A stretch of 64,000 nt of DNA from Gliomastix tumulicola (Eukaryota; Ascomycota; Sordariomycetes; Hypocreales; Bionectriaceae), in NCBI GenBank assembly GCA_001599755.1, contig BCHX01000008.1, positions 1,426,001 through 1,490,000 on the forward strand, in the 5' to 3' direction. The position numbers and the translations under genes were made by a program. Numbering within the stretch: position 1 is the stretch's first letter; each line of letters starts with the position of its first letter. The notes beneath the pieces are model-generated. The model was not told where the DNA came from. It saw only the letters and a list, made by a program, of their open reading frames with translations, and did no database searches. Below, one piece after another: positions 1-10,318 of this stretch.

Positions 1-340
1 GACTTTTCACCATGACCCGTCTTGAGCAGCTGGACAAAGTCCTTGAGGAAGTTGTTGCTGAACTCGTTGACGAATTTCTTCGGGTCTTCACCGACGACGA
101 GCATCTGCCGGACGTGGCTCTCCGACTGCGTGTGCATCTTGAAGCCGTTCGCATCTCTGGATCGCAGTCGTCAGTCAGCGTGTGTGCGACGGAGAGAGAG
201 AGAGAGAGGTGGGGGGAGGATAACAAAGCTTACCTGCACTGCTTCTCGCATACTTGGCAGTACCATCGCAGCCGTTGGAGACCTTTGCTCTTGAGCTTGT
301 TGGAGAGGTGTTTCGTCGAGCCGACCTCGGCCTTGGGCAT
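1..340 (-). CDS. kin17: KIN17-family zinc-finger protein (5' part, runs off the window)
   Basis: Exons 340..234 and 156..1 (continuing beyond the edge) join across a 77-bp GT-AG intron and give the first 87 residues. The N-terminus starts MPKAEVGSTKHLSNKLKSKG and carries one C2H2 finger with Cys28, Cys31, His44 and His50. The finger is followed by a VGEDPKKFVNEFS segment typical of the family. KIN17 proteins are conserved nuclear nucleic-acid-binding proteins linked to DNA replication, repair and splicing; that role is family knowledge, not visible here. The start ATG at 340 is the only one that opens with the conserved N-terminus. The intron holds a (GA)n run at 192-208, which is a polypyrimidine run in the transcript. 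The C-terminal winged-helix and KOW parts lie outside the window. Confidence 0.9.
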
Positions 341-2027
341 GGTGGCGGTATTTCAAGAGGTCTTTCTGTCGGTGTTGGTAATTCCTGCAAAGGTATATAT
401 ACACGTCGTATCGTTACGGGACGTAGATTCGGTGCAGGCACGTTGGATCGCGGGGCTGTTGTCAGTATCCAAGGTCGATGATGTCGCGTCTATCAACGTC
501 GCAAAATCCAGGTCCTTATCGCTGATAGTGGGCTGCCGATAAGTCCAAAGCCAAAAAAAAAAAAAAAAAAACTCTTATCTAATCATCTCCACGTTTTAAA
601 CGCCAACGCATCAAGTCCCCAACGCTAAGAGCCAAAAACGGTGAGATCTGCCGTCCCAATCCGGCGCTTGCAGAGCTGATCGGTCAACTTGTCCCGGGTC
701 CCTCGGACGCGGCCCCCCCCCCCTCATCCAAGCGAATCCCATTCCTCAGGGTCGAATCCCAATCCCAAGTCCCCTTCGAATCCCAGGTAGAGTAGCATTA
801 GGTTCATACATCCCGCCAACGCGCGCCATATCGTCGTAAAAAAGAAACCCAAAATCAGACTCCAAAGCATATTGCACCCCTGGTGCCAACTAATAGAGTG
901 GTAAGATCTTACCAACCCGGCCCATTTTCCACGAGCGGGTTGCGCCGCGCACGCAACAACGTGCTTCTGTTCGGGGTGGAAGGGGGGGCCCCCCAGCGCC
1001 AGGGGGGGGTCCCTCTCCTCTTGAATTTCCTGGAATGATCACGCATTTGAGAAATGGACGAAAATGGAAAGCCCTCAATCGGAGCAGCAAGACGTGGAGT
1101 CGGACAGCGGCCCAGACCCTGGGCGCCCTGAACTGTGCTGCCAAATCGGACGAGACAAAGGAGATCAGGAGTTCAGGAGAGGGCCACGGGTTCTGGAGCC
1201 ATGCTGGAACCCTTGAATCAAGGCAGCCACACCGATAGGGGTCCCGGGCGTTCTAGACTGCGTGATGGAAATGTCATCTCCAGTTGACAGCTGATTTCTC
1301 GTAGGCTCGTATCCATCCGCATGTGGACTTGACTTTTGAAGTCACAGCATGTACCGATGTCATTTAAACGTGTGATTGGTACACGGCGCGGACATGTGAG
1401 AGGTTGGTCATGGTGACAAGCGTTATCATTGTACGCCTGCAGCGTTGTGGAATTCACTACTAGTCGTGCTTCCGTGGAGCGTCGTACTACCTTGTTTCCC
1501 GCAGGAGCTTCGCTCGCTGACTCCCAATTGTGTTACCCTGTCCTTTCCTGAACACCACGCGTGTGCTTCCCATTAAAATGCAGAAAACATAAAAACATTT
1601 ACCATCATATCGTACCAAAACGCCAACCCGTAATCGTGTTTCCAAGGCTTTGCTGGGTATTTGTCCAAATGCAAATAGAGTGAATATGTTGTGAGATGGA
1701 TTGACCCCAGGCCGGAATGCTTCGTCATCCGCCGCTCCGCTCTCGGGCAGCAGAGATGAACACCGGAGTCTGGTGGTCGGGATATTCTCGAGCGACTAAG
1801 ACTGCTGGCACAGTACAATGACCAGAAGCGGCCAGCATCATACACATGATGATCATGTGATCGCACGCGAGTATAGATAGGCGCCTGTTTTCGTTGCCTG
1901 TCAGGCGTAGATAGAGGGCGAGATAGCGAGTGGAGAGGTGTGTAGCCTATACGAACTACCACGTAGATGTGTGATTGTGGCAGTCGATGTGTCGTGTTTG
2001 CGTGGATGTGAGGCCGTGTGCCTTTGT
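341..2027. other. Intergenic: KIN17 promoter and unassigned DNA
   Basis: No convincing gene. It holds CGATAA-type elements at 515-543, a poly-A run at about 553-570, a C-run at about 712-723 and a G/C-rich low-complexity patch near 980-1010. Open frames here are short and show no family signature. Confidence 0.6.
515..543. promoter_or_regulatory. Inverted CTTATCG...CGATAAG pair upstream of KIN17
   Basis: CTTATCG at 515-521 and CGATAAG at 537-543 form an inverted pair 175-203 bp upstream of the KIN17 start. The same element recurs upstream of mS41/Irc20 and Kin28. A role as a factor-binding site is inferred from recurrence only. Confidence 0.4.
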
Positions 2028-2246
2028 TCAGGTCTGATACTCTGACGGACTCGTGCCGTTCGTCGTAGTGCTGCTACCACTGCTACCAAAAGTTCGGGTG
2101 CTGCTGCCGGATAATCTTTCCGTCATACCGCCCTGAGCCTCCATCTGACGCTTCGTGTGCTCATGGATGAAGCGGGAGTAGGAAGACAGGTTGCTGGGAG
2201 GAGGAGGAGAGGTGGGAATGGAGACGGCGTAATCGGCACCAGGCAT
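2028..2246 (-). CDS. Small conserved-looking protein, 72 aa, unknown function
   Basis: Single-exon frame from ATG at 2246 (context CAACATGCC, a good fungal start) to TGA at 2028. The protein opens MPGADYAVSIPTSPPPPSNL and continues with SSYSRFIHEHTKRQMEAQGG, then a Ser/Thr/Gly-rich tail. The SPPPxSNLSSYxRFxHxHTKRQME pattern looks like a conserved core rather than chance; I believe related small proteins occur in other filamentous ascomycetes but cannot verify it. There is no signal peptide or membrane segment, and it is probably cytosolic or nuclear. The frame stays open upstream to 2399, but that part reads like untranslated CA-repeat sequence, so the internal ATG was chosen. It stands alone in a gene-poor stretch. 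Confidence 0.6.
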   Translation of the reverse strand: MPGADYAVSIPTSPPPPSNLSSYSRFIHEHTKRQMEAQGGMTERLSGSSTRTFGSSGSSTTTNGTSPSEYQT

Positions 2247-5200
2247 GTTGACGGTGTGTGTGTGGGTGAAGGTCGTAAAGTGAGTAAGTCTATTCGCGTT
2301 GACAGACACGTAAGTGAAGCAATGTCTAGTAGATGATATCCTTAGAAGAGTGGTATGGAAACGTCGAGTGATGCTTTGATCATAAAGTAACGGGATCATA
2401 AGTATAATAGCTCGGAAGGGGGATCACAGGGTCTTTATAAACACGGGACGACGGGGGACGACGGGGGACACGGAGGGAGGGGAGCGAATGTGCGAGGTAC
2501 TGCCAGGTACTGTACATCAGTCCTCACCCGCGAGACTCGGTACCTTCAGGTAGGCTTTCCCGCCCACAGCGCCAAAGCCCAAAAGCATCTAGTGATCGAC
2601 CAGAGAGATTGTCAGCGCCCTTGGCCAAGGACTGTGGATGGCTCATCCACGGGCCCATGGCGTAACCGGCAGGGATTAGAGGGCCAAGGATGATTCTGCT
2701 TCCCCACCCCGCCCATTTTGAAGGGTCCATCAACCATCCGCGCTTGCGAGCTTATGAGCTTGCTAGTCGCCACACACACTTCGTCTTTTGGCCTTTTGGG
2801 GTGGTGGGTGCCTTTTCCACTGTGTGAATCATTCGGGTCGGTGATCTTCTTGTGCTTCCCTTGAGTCGAGAGCAATGATGCCACTCGTAGGTAGCTGCAT
2901 TGTCCCAGGGCAAGCCAATAGTCTCTCCAGTTTTTCCAATGACGAGCATACGGTCCTGAGGGGACACCTCTCTTCGCCGGTGGGAGGCGAAAAAGACCCT
3001 TGGTGATCTTGTCCCAGACATTGAAGTCATAATCCTCGGATCTCCAACAAAGGCGGCTGGAGCCCTGACGTTTTTGGGGGACCTGTCTGACTCGGGGGGT
3101 AACGGGCACGAGCGCCTGGAATGATGTAAATGGCCGTCCGCAAGTGGCTGCTATTTACGTGTATGTCTCGCCTCGGTCGTCGTTTTCTGAGGCGTTGAGG
3201 CGTTGACGCAGCCCGAGGGCGAGGCTGTACATGTCAACATGACCGAAAATTAGACAGTGTGACGCCCACGGTATTCTGGCCAAATTGTGCCCTGGCCGAG
3301 GACGAATGGGCGCCCAGCGGGGCTTGGTCATGCACTCGTCAAGAGAGTCCGGAACTCAACACTTGGTGGGTTGGATTTGTGAATATAGCAAGGATCATCG
3401 TTGTTGTGCGACAGGTTTTCTTGGTTGGCGGAGGCAGGTTTCTGCCACCAAGCAGCGACCTCCAAGGCTCCGTCTCACCAGCTCCTTCCATTTTGTCACT
3501 GGCCTGGTTTCCGTGGAAAGAGCATTTCAAGAGGAGGAAGTCGCAGCTTCCCTTCTATTGTGATGTCATGTTTAACAACCCTGAGGAAGGCAGGACTTGA
3601 GGATGGAAAATTTTGATACCAAAATTTCACTGAGAATCATGGCCCCCGAATTCAAAATTATCGGGTAGCAAAAATATGCATGCACTGGTGAGGTGTTTTT
3701 CCCTGCTGCCAGTCAGCCCGACCGACAGCGCCTCAACTAACGCCTGCGCCGTTTGTCGCAAATCTCCATCCGCTGCCGAGATGTCGAAGAGGACCTTGGC
3801 AAAGTCCCCAAACCTGGCAGCGGCCGCCTATAACTTCCCCCCTGCTACGAAGCACATACGACGCTGATGGAGTCGTTTCTTGCGTCCCAGGCACGAGCGC
3901 CGCGCCAAGTTCCGATCGCAAGGAGCGAAAGGCATAGCATCTCTTGCAGAAACAGGCGTTCTTTTTCCCACCCCTAGTACCCTCTTCCCCGGCTGGCCCT
4001 ATCGCTGCATCCAGGGCCGCTGGTGTTTCGTTGGGGCGGGGCGTCGGGCTGCAGCGCAGGTGCATGCATGTATACTAGTACTTAGGTACTTTCTCCTCGG
4101 AGAGGAGCCAAGAACAGACCCTTTGTCGGCGGCAGAATGGCATTGTGGCGGCCAGCCTCAGATCCCCATCGCACGCTTCCCTTTTCCCATCCGTCCCCGA
4201 TTTCCCATATCACGACACCCGGGCTGCCTGGTCATCTCTTCATTGCTTTGTTTTGCCAGAGCTCACCTGAGCTCCGAATTCTGGATACAGCCTGGTTCCA
4301 GACCCTGACTTTAGCACTGGCCAGAACATCACAGGGACCACGTCGAGCGAACCACACGTCATGAATCCCTCCTTCCGGACCTTGATGTCAACTGGGTTCA
4401 CCCCAGCCAGAGGACACTCATGAAGAGGGTTTCAGCCTTACGCCATCGGCGTCATTGGTCGACTCAAACAGACGAGGGCACTACTGGATATTGAGTCTCA
4501 AACCACCTGCGAGCTGCATATCAACCGTCATCGCATATTAGCCTCTGGCTTGGGAGCGCAAGGCCAGGCGAGCAGTCAGGCGAGTGAGGTCAGCGACCGC
4601 CACCTTGTGATGTCAGCCTCTCGTCTCCATAAAATGGAAACGGATGCGTTACGGACCACCGTGGGCCGTTTAGCTTTGAGGGGGAACACATTGGTGGCAC
4701 GTTTTGCCCTCCCTCAGGTCTCCACACCGATACCGTACCACACCGTACGACGGAACGGATGCATGCCGATCCTAAAACGTCACCGTCTCTCCGCCCCGTC
4801 GTCATGTCCTCTCCTTGCGCAGGGAGCCGGCTCTTGCCCCTGCCGTCACTGACATCCACAACGACATCACCACCCCCTTTTTTTCCGCTACAACCACCAG
4901 TTCCTTCCACCACTACCACCGTCAGACTTGCACCGAATGCAACAAGCTGATCAACAGGTGGTGGCAGCCAGTGAAAGACGCTTGCTGGTGGATGTCGACG
5001 CGGGGTGAATGCGCACGATAGCATCATACGAGTTGCAGCCTGCCGGTCTTTTGATGTGAAGCCGGAAATTGGGCTGCATGTGGACTAGCCAATGCTGCTG
5101 TACTCTGGACGGGTGTATTGCAATGCCCAAAAGACCAATGTCTCGAGCAAGTTGTACGGGGCAAAGCTCTACATACAGTGACATCAATCGTTGCTGATCC

Positions 5201-8200
5201 TGAAGAGATCCTTCCTGGACCCGAGGAGCTGACGGGGGAGCAGAGCTATACTGCGTGGCTTGTTTGCGAGATGCGTGCGATGCTGCAAATCACTCACACC
5301 AGACCATCATTTTGGTTCTTCTCGGCAAGTTCTAGTCAAGTTCCTTGACGGTGACGCTTTGTCTCACCTCGCTCCCGGGACTGGCGTCATTTCTCTCCCG
5401 GCAAGAAGGGAGAGGATTTGCTGCTTTGGTAGGCCCGGCAGCATGGCAACCCGGCGGGCTCCATCAGAGCTCAGACGGTTTGCCACTGGCATATGGTCTC
5501 CATGTCCCTCCCTTCTCTGATGCGTCACGATAAGACGGACGGGAGGCAGCCCACTTGCATCATTGCTGCTCTGCTCTTGGCTGAGGCGGGCGACAATAGC
5601 AGTCGCTACCGCTGCTCACTGAGTCTGGTTGACTGAGCTATGACCTTCCCAACAACGCGCAAGGCTCAACACCCCATACGCATAATCATGATGAGCCTCG
5701 ATCTCCATGCCCATGACATACCCCAGTCCAGGGCAGAATCCGGCCTAGGGACTGATATCGTGGGTTCGCGCATCACTGTCGGTCGGATAAAGAGGGGATT
5801 TAGCTATTGAGTGATCTCATCACTGGGATGCGCCCGTCACCACACACCACCATCTCCAGGGGCACACCTTTTCCTGACCGCGGTGTGATACTAGACCGCC
5901 ACCAGCACCCAGCTGGGCATGTCATCGCGTGGGCGTTTTCCTCCCGTCGACATCATCTTTCTTCTCTAGACACATGGATGGCTTACTGGTCTCTCGAGAG
6001 GGTGTCAAGATGTTCCTCGATGTACCCATCCAACCATCCACATTCTGGGAGTGGCCCATCTGTCCGCAGAGGTTCTTCTAGTGAGTGTGGGTAGTGTCGT
6101 CACTTCTCACTCTGACACACACACTCTCTGCGATATCTCTCGAAAGTCATGATGCACGTTAACTCAAGGTTATCCAGACGGGATCATTGAACGAGAAAGT
6201 TTATCGGCAGATGGCTGACTACATGGTGTCGTGGGAGGCTTCCCTACCGCATCAAGCCCCCCCCTCCCCACGTACCGCAGTACTGCCATCTGAGTAAAGA
6301 CAAAGCCCGCTTCCGAGTTTCACCCCCCTCGGGGCATCTTTCATCCCCCCCGGACTCTAGGGGGCTTGGTGCTCGCGGGCACTGTGTCACGAGGAACAAG
6401 GGTACAACAAGGTGTATCCTCCCGCACCTTGCTCCACCGATCTCGAGGTCGTTCCCACCGTCGCGGCCATCGAGCGAATCACCTCGTCCGACCCAGACTC
6501 TCTGGCTTGTAGATCATGCAGGAAAGTCCCTCCGTTCCTCACTTTGGACCCTGATGTACTTACTATTACATGGCCTCCCGCTCCCTCGACTTGGCTTGCC
6601 TTGCCGTGTTTGACCTTTTTTACCTTCCCCCCCTCAGCCGTCTCCAGGACCCTTGATCTTCGAAGCTTAGCCTGGGATTCCGCAGGAAGAGGGGTTCGGA
6701 GTGGCGAACGTTGATGCAGGTCCTGTGTGGTGGGCTTCATTGGTTGGGGATGACGATAGCATGGGAATCTTCCAGAAATTTGGAGGCGTCTCTGGCTTTT
6801 CCCACCATGCCATTTGTCCTCCTCTCTGTCTCTTGACTGTCTCATGTAGGCAGCGATGTCGCTGTGAGCTGAAAGGCAGTGAAGCAGTCTAGGGTAGCTA
6901 CTGACGTCATGTTGGGCAGCCCTGGACAAGTAACAGGCAAAATCTGGTTTAAGGTATTAGGTGTCAACACGCAAAGACACGGGCAATCATCATGAAAATG
7001 GTACTTCCCGGGTTATTCTACTCTAGGTAAGTATTAATTCAATCAGTAATTTCCGAAGTTGGTTCGGGAGCCACATGGTTGAATGAAATACTGAATTACA
7101 TACACACGCAGATTGTATGGTCTTGTTCCCAGCCCAAGTGTTCATTTGACCTTGTGCCTGCAAACAGTGGCGGATGACCTCAGCGATGAACAAGACTGGT
7201 GTGGCACACGACATTTATTCCGGCATGCTTATCCGTATTATTTAGGTACTTGATAGAGCTGTAACATGAATTATATGACAAGGCTCTCTCGGATGTCACA
7301 TCTCATTATTGTTACATCAAGGCCTGAGGTCCAATATTTCGGCGATATCCCAAAGCATACATTGTTAGTGCCTTTCTTCATGTCAATGTCACAAATGCGG
7401 ACGGCCGAGTGCGGACTGCAATTGCGATGGCCGTGGGGGTGCTCGTGATGTCTGCGACGAACAGGAAGTGTATTCCTCGCAAACTACGTGCAGTCAGTAG
7501 CACCATACATACGCGTAAACGAGTTGTAATTTGATGGATTGATTGCCTGACGCGAGATCGCAGGCAACATGCGCAATCTCGGGAGGCACCGGCACTGCCA
7601 CGGTGCTCGGCGCTTCGACACACCGATATTTCACATTGTACGAGCTTTTGCCCCCCGTAATTTAAATCAGCCGCATTACAAACCATGGCCACTCCTTGAT
7701 GAGCAGGGTTGAATGATCAAGTGTGGCTTTCTGTCAAAGACCGAGCACCGCATGAAGAGTGGCCATCGCACAATGAGAGCTGAGGAAAATCCGAGCTCAA
7801 ACTCCGCAGCGCATGCCATCTCCACTACGACTTATTAGAGCCTCCAAGGCTCCAACGGTCAACAAGCGACCATGGTGAACCGAAGTGGGCAGCCGCGCGC
7901 GAGATCTAGCCCTGCTAGCCTCCTCATTGGCGTATCCCGTGTAAATGATCGGTCTAGACGGGCATTAGATCTGAAGATAACAAAGACCCTAGCTCAGGGT
8001 AGCAAGGCGACTCAGAAAGTGTCCGAGACACACACCGCGGCGGTGCAAATTTACGCCGCTGGGTGATTAATGCTGCATAGCTGCTGAGCAAGCAATATCC
8101 TTTCTCAGACGTCGCGCGCGCGTCGGAGACTTGACAAATCCGCCTATTCGGTATTCTGTCATATTGCGGGTAAGGCAGTGTGGCACAAGCAAGAGGGTTG

Positions 8201-8427
8201 TTTGATAATAAATGGCTGCAATGCCTCCTTCGAGAGCGATGGCTTTCCCTCGTATCATTCCTATTCTCATTGTCAGTGATTCCCTGCGAGAAATATCAGC
8301 GAAAGAGCGTTTTGGGCGATTCAAATCATCATCATCACGAACCCACGACATCCAACCTATACACAACTTGCCTTACCTGCCAATCTTCTTTCTTCGCTCT
8401 CTCGCAAGCTAGACCAGCAGAGCAGCC
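2247..8427. other. Gene-poor 6.2-kb interval
   Basis: No gene could be supported. A tandem GACGACGGGG-type repeat at about 2446-2468 lies in the likely promoter of the 72-residue gene. A CRE-like TGACGTCA palindrome lies at 6902-6909. Open frames of 100-180 codons occur on both strands, but they overlap each other, are Ser/Arg/Pro-biased and show no domain signature. An ATG-initiated frame at 8212-8412 ends 16 bp before the next gene and may be leader sequence. Confidence 0.55.
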
Positions 8428-9561
8428 ATGACGAAGACAATCGTCTTCCTCGGCGCAGGCCTGGCCGCCATCCCCATCATCCGCCAGGTCTTGAAGACTA
8501 TCGTCCTCCCAAGCTCCGAGTACAAGGTTGTTCTCGTCGCCCCAAACACACACTTCCACTGGCCCATTGCCATGCCCCGAGTCATCGTCCCTGGCCAAAT
8601 GCCCAACGAGAAGGTCTTCATCTCCCTCGAGGAGCGCTTCAAGGAGTTCCCGGCCAGCAAGTATGAACATGTTGTTGGCAAGGCCGGTAACCTTGATCCT
8701 GACGGTAAGACCGTGACGGTCGAGCTCATCAACGGCGGCACACAGTCGGTTAGCTATGACTACTTGGTCATTGCAACGGGCTCTGCGGCCAAGGATGGAA
8801 TGCCATGGAAGCTTGTCGATACGGTGGAGAAGACCAAGGAGGTCATCGAGAAGCTGCGCACCGACATCAAGAAGGCCAACAAGATCGTCGTGGCCGGAGG
8901 CGGAGCCACTGGCGCCGAGATTGCGGGCGAGCTTGGGTTTGAGTATGGCAAGAGTGGTGCCAAGGAGGTGTACTATGTGTACAGCTCAGAGAACCCGCTA
9001 CCGGCACTCAACGAGAACGTGCAAAAGGTGGCTAAGTCGGTGCTCGAGGACCTCAAGGTCAAGCTCATTCCCAACACGTACGTCAGCAAGGTCACCAAGA
9101 GCGAGACGGGTGAGACGGTCCTCGAGCTCACAGGCAAGGACGGGAACGTGAAGAGCTTCACGGCGGACACGTACCTCCCTGCCATCGGTGTCACGCCCAA
9201 CAGCTCGTTTGCGCCCAAGAGGCTGCTCGACGCCCAGGGCCACATCAAGCAGACGAAGACGCTGCAGGCCGAGGGCTACGACAACATCTGGGTGGTCGGG
9301 GACGTCGGCTCGCTCGAAGCAAGCAAGGGGATTGAGGCGGACGCGCAGGGGAAGTACTTGGTCAAGGCGCTGAAGGAGGTCATCGTGAACAAGAGCGCGG
9401 CTCCAGAGTACACGCCCACTGCGGCGTACAGCATGGGCGTGACGCTGGGACGCAGCAAGGGGACGGGCCAGATGAACGGGTGGAAGATTCCGAGCTTTTT
9501 GATCTGGTTCATCAAGGGCCGGGCGCTGCTGACTGACCGCATCGATTCCCTGTTTGTTTAA
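8428..9561 (+). CDS. AIF/AMID-like FAD-dependent pyridine-nucleotide oxidoreductase
   Basis: Single exon, 377 residues, ATG in good context (AGCAGCCATGACG). The N-terminal Rossmann motif IVFLGAGLAAIP binds FAD. A second nucleotide motif VVAGGGATGAEIAGE at about residues 155-168 should bind NAD(P)H. ATGS at about 116-119 and VVGDVGS near residue 290 complete the two-dinucleotide-binding fold. The length and layout match fungal AIF-like/AMID proteins, which are NAD(P)H oxidoreductases associated with membranes or mitochondria and linked to stress or cell death. No cleavable targeting peptide is obvious. The C-terminus is moderately hydrophobic (IPSFLIWFIKG), compatible with membrane association. 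The exact substrate cannot be read from the sequence. Confidence 0.9.
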   Translation: MTKTIVFLGAGLAAIPIIRQVLKTIVLPSSEYKVVLVAPNTHFHWPIAMPRVIVPGQMPNEKVFISLEERFKEFPASKYEHVVGKAGNLDPDGKTVTVELINGGTQSVSYDYLVIATGSAAKDGMPWKLVDTVEKTKEVIEKLRTDIKKANKIVVAGGGATGAEIAGELGFEYGKSGAKEVYYVYSSENPLPALNENVQKVAKSVLEDLKVKLIPNTYVSKVTKSETGETVLELTGKDGNVKSFTADTYLPAIGVTPNSSFAPKRLLDAQGHIKQTKTLQAEGYDNIWVVGDVGSLEASKGIEADAQGKYLVKALKEVIVNKSAAPEYTPTAAYSMGVTLGRSKGTGQMNGWKIPSFLIWFIKGRALLTDRIDSLFV

Positions 9562-10314
9562 TCGTTTTAGATATTGTGATACCTTCTGGAATTCGGGCAA
9601 GGAAAGGCGAGGTTGAAAGAGGAGTAGCGTTTGTGGCGATAAGTACTACTAGTAGTAGTAAGCGAAAGGAGCAGTTGCGATGCTAGCGTGCCTTCCACTT
9701 GCAAGTTGACCGACTCTCTCCTTCCCTGCCTTTTTGTTTTTTGGGTGTGGTAAATGAATGGGAAGGGGCATGTCGCGTCCAAGTTGCCTACTAAACCATC
9801 ATACACAGTGATTCACAGTCTATTTCAACTTTCACCTGACATTAAGAGATGTAGTCTATTCATAGACCCATTAGAGCTCTCGTTGCTTGCATAATCGACT
9901 TCATTGATGAAGAGGCGAGCCGTTACCAAGCTGAAGCCTTGGCCTCTGCCGCCCCACGTTTCCCGCCCTTGTCCAGGATGATTACCAGCCTCTTTGTCGC
10001 AAAGCCAAAGTTGCACCCCATCCATACCTACCAAGAGGCGTCAACTTTGCCTTCTTCCGCCACACATCTTTTAATATATACTTACCTACGTCTGCGCTAT
10101 TTTAATCTCTACGACTGTATCATAATACCTACGCGACAATCGACAGAGCTGCCCAGATTCGACCCAGAGCGACCGACCGAGACCGCGCCGACTTCTTGAC
10201 CTTCGAGCTATCGAGTCCGATTGCGCGTAGCTACCACACGCTTCGCCTGGAGCCTTCGCTGGCTGCCAGTATACATTATATTCTTGGAATGAGCTGTATA
10301 TATCCGGATCGCGC
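9562..10314. other. Intergenic: 3' end of oxidoreductase gene and Med5 promoter
   Basis: No gene seen. It contains a short CTACTAGTAGTAGTA run near 9645-9660 and, at its right end, the Med5 upstream ORF annotated separately. Confidence 0.6.
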
Positions 10315-10318
10315 ATGA
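10289..10318 (+). promoter_or_regulatory. uORF whose stop overlaps the Med5 start codon
   Basis: ATG at 10289 opens a nine-residue frame (MSCIYPDRA) that stops at TGA 10316-10318. The stop lies inside the ATGATG start of Med5 (10315-10320). The arrangement could allow termination-reinitiation or restrict Med5 translation, provided transcripts begin upstream of 10289. Confidence 0.45.

Noticed and set aside
745..790. Sequences resembling tRNA T-loops (GTCGAATCCC, TTCGAATCCC)
   Set aside because: No matching acceptor stem, D-arm or anticodon arm could be assembled around them.
2612..3109. 165-codon minus-strand open frame
   Set aside because: Some Trp-containing patches looked protein-like, but no conserved motif and no supporting exons could be found.
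6387..6929. 180-codon minus-strand open frame
   Set aside because: Low-complexity Ser/Arg/Gly composition without family pattern or splice context.
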